This document shows positions 63,917 to 64,000 of a stretch of DNA of 64,000 bases, one piece after another. The stretch is from Flavobacterium profundi (GTDB taxonomy: Bacteria > Bacteroidota > Bacteroidia > Flavobacteriales > Flavobacteriaceae), in the NCBI RefSeq assembly GCF_006491645.1, contig NZ_VDCZ01000003.1, positions 248,001 to 312,000 of the forward strand, given 5' to 3'. The notes under the pieces are model-generated. The model saw only the letters and a program-made list of their open reading frames with translations, made no database searches and had not been told where the DNA came from. Positions within the stretch are counted from its first letter, which is position 1. Every line of letters begins with the position of its first letter. The position numbers were made by a program, and so were the translations under genes.

Positions 63917-64000
63917 CTATCGTAAAAATTTATCTATAACATATATTATTTGTAACAACGAAATATAAGAAACACTAATAATCATTAGTTTTCTAGCTGC
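63917..64000 (-). CDS. ctaB: Protoheme IX farnesyltransferase (heme O synthase), 3' end
   Basis: Only the last 27 codons and the stop are in the window. They read KLMIISVSYISLLQIIYV and then IDKFLR, matching the C-terminus of CtaB/CyoE from Bacteroidota (LPLLQIIYVIDK-type ending). The enzyme farnesylates heme B to heme O in the membrane for the oxidase. It is cut by the window edge, not truncated in the genome, as far as can be seen. Confidence 0.75.
   Translation of the reverse strand, partial: AARKLMIISVSYISLLQIIYVIDKFLR

Overview
The window looks like core chromosome of a Flavobacterium-type bacterium (Flavobacteriaceae, Bacteroidota). The evidence is high A+T; no Shine-Dalgarno-like pattern before most genes; repeated promoter boxes of the TAnnTTTG type; and families restricted to or typical of the phylum: GLPGLI proteins, a PorP/SprF type IX secretion protein, a carboxypeptidase-regulatory-domain outer-membrane barrel, a FolK-deoxynucleoside kinase fusion, the tig-clpP-clpX order and a caa3-type oxidase gene set. 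No rRNA, tRNA, CRISPR array, insertion sequence or integrase was found.

Region 1 (1-12.7 kb) is accessory. After a SpoU methyltransferase gene and a 47-aa ORF comes a minus-strand block from 9385 down to 1247. It holds five GLPGLI-family secreted proteins (G1-G5), four small Sec-exported proteins (A-D, 76-86 aa), each with exactly two cysteines after its predicted signal peptide, and one large outer-membrane beta-barrel protein. A membrane-anchored TPR/AraC regulator is encoded divergently. Three promoters with the same architecture occur in the block: a 40-bp tandem dyad (TTCnnGAA-N13-TTCnnGAA), 8 bp, TTG, 20 bp, TAGnTTTG. Two drive GLPGLI-region transcripts with related 250-270-nt leaders; the third drives a short transcript with no evident gene. 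This looks like an undescribed, self-regulated secreted-peptide system and is the main candidate for novelty here. The labels A-D and G1-G5 are mine.

Region 2 (12.7-17.6 kb) is a very A+T-rich defence island bounded by terminators. It holds the two-gene Hachiman system (HamA nuclease, HamB helicase), a divergent HTH/coiled-coil protein with repeated CGTGACA-type elements upstream, and an unknown 136-aa protein.

Region 3 (17.6-46.4 kb) is mostly housekeeping: folK-dNK, sppA, a queuosine-precursor transporter, an AsmA-like protein, a GH3-family protein, an OmpA-family protein, clpX/clpP/tig, a FadL-type porin with an SGNH lipoprotein, pdxJ, nadK, and an envelope operon (DUF6089 protein, uppS, bamA, two Skp/OmpH chaperones) followed by murI.

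Region 4 (46.4-64 kb) holds a candidate Flavo-1 RNA, a gamma-carbonic-anhydrase-like protein, PorP/SprF, an Nfu-type Fe-S scaffold, a Pit phosphate transporter, dodecin, a DUF255 thioredoxin-domain protein, MscS, tsaB, an RND adaptor with TolC, a DUF4403 lipoprotein, and a cytochrome-oxidase operon running leftward from the 3' end of ctaB through two subunit-III-like genes, subunit IV, a membrane protein, SCO, DUF420 and a small Cys protein. Three short tandem repeats (period 7 or 8) lie at or just 3' of stop codons; one of them also forms the start of a coding region.
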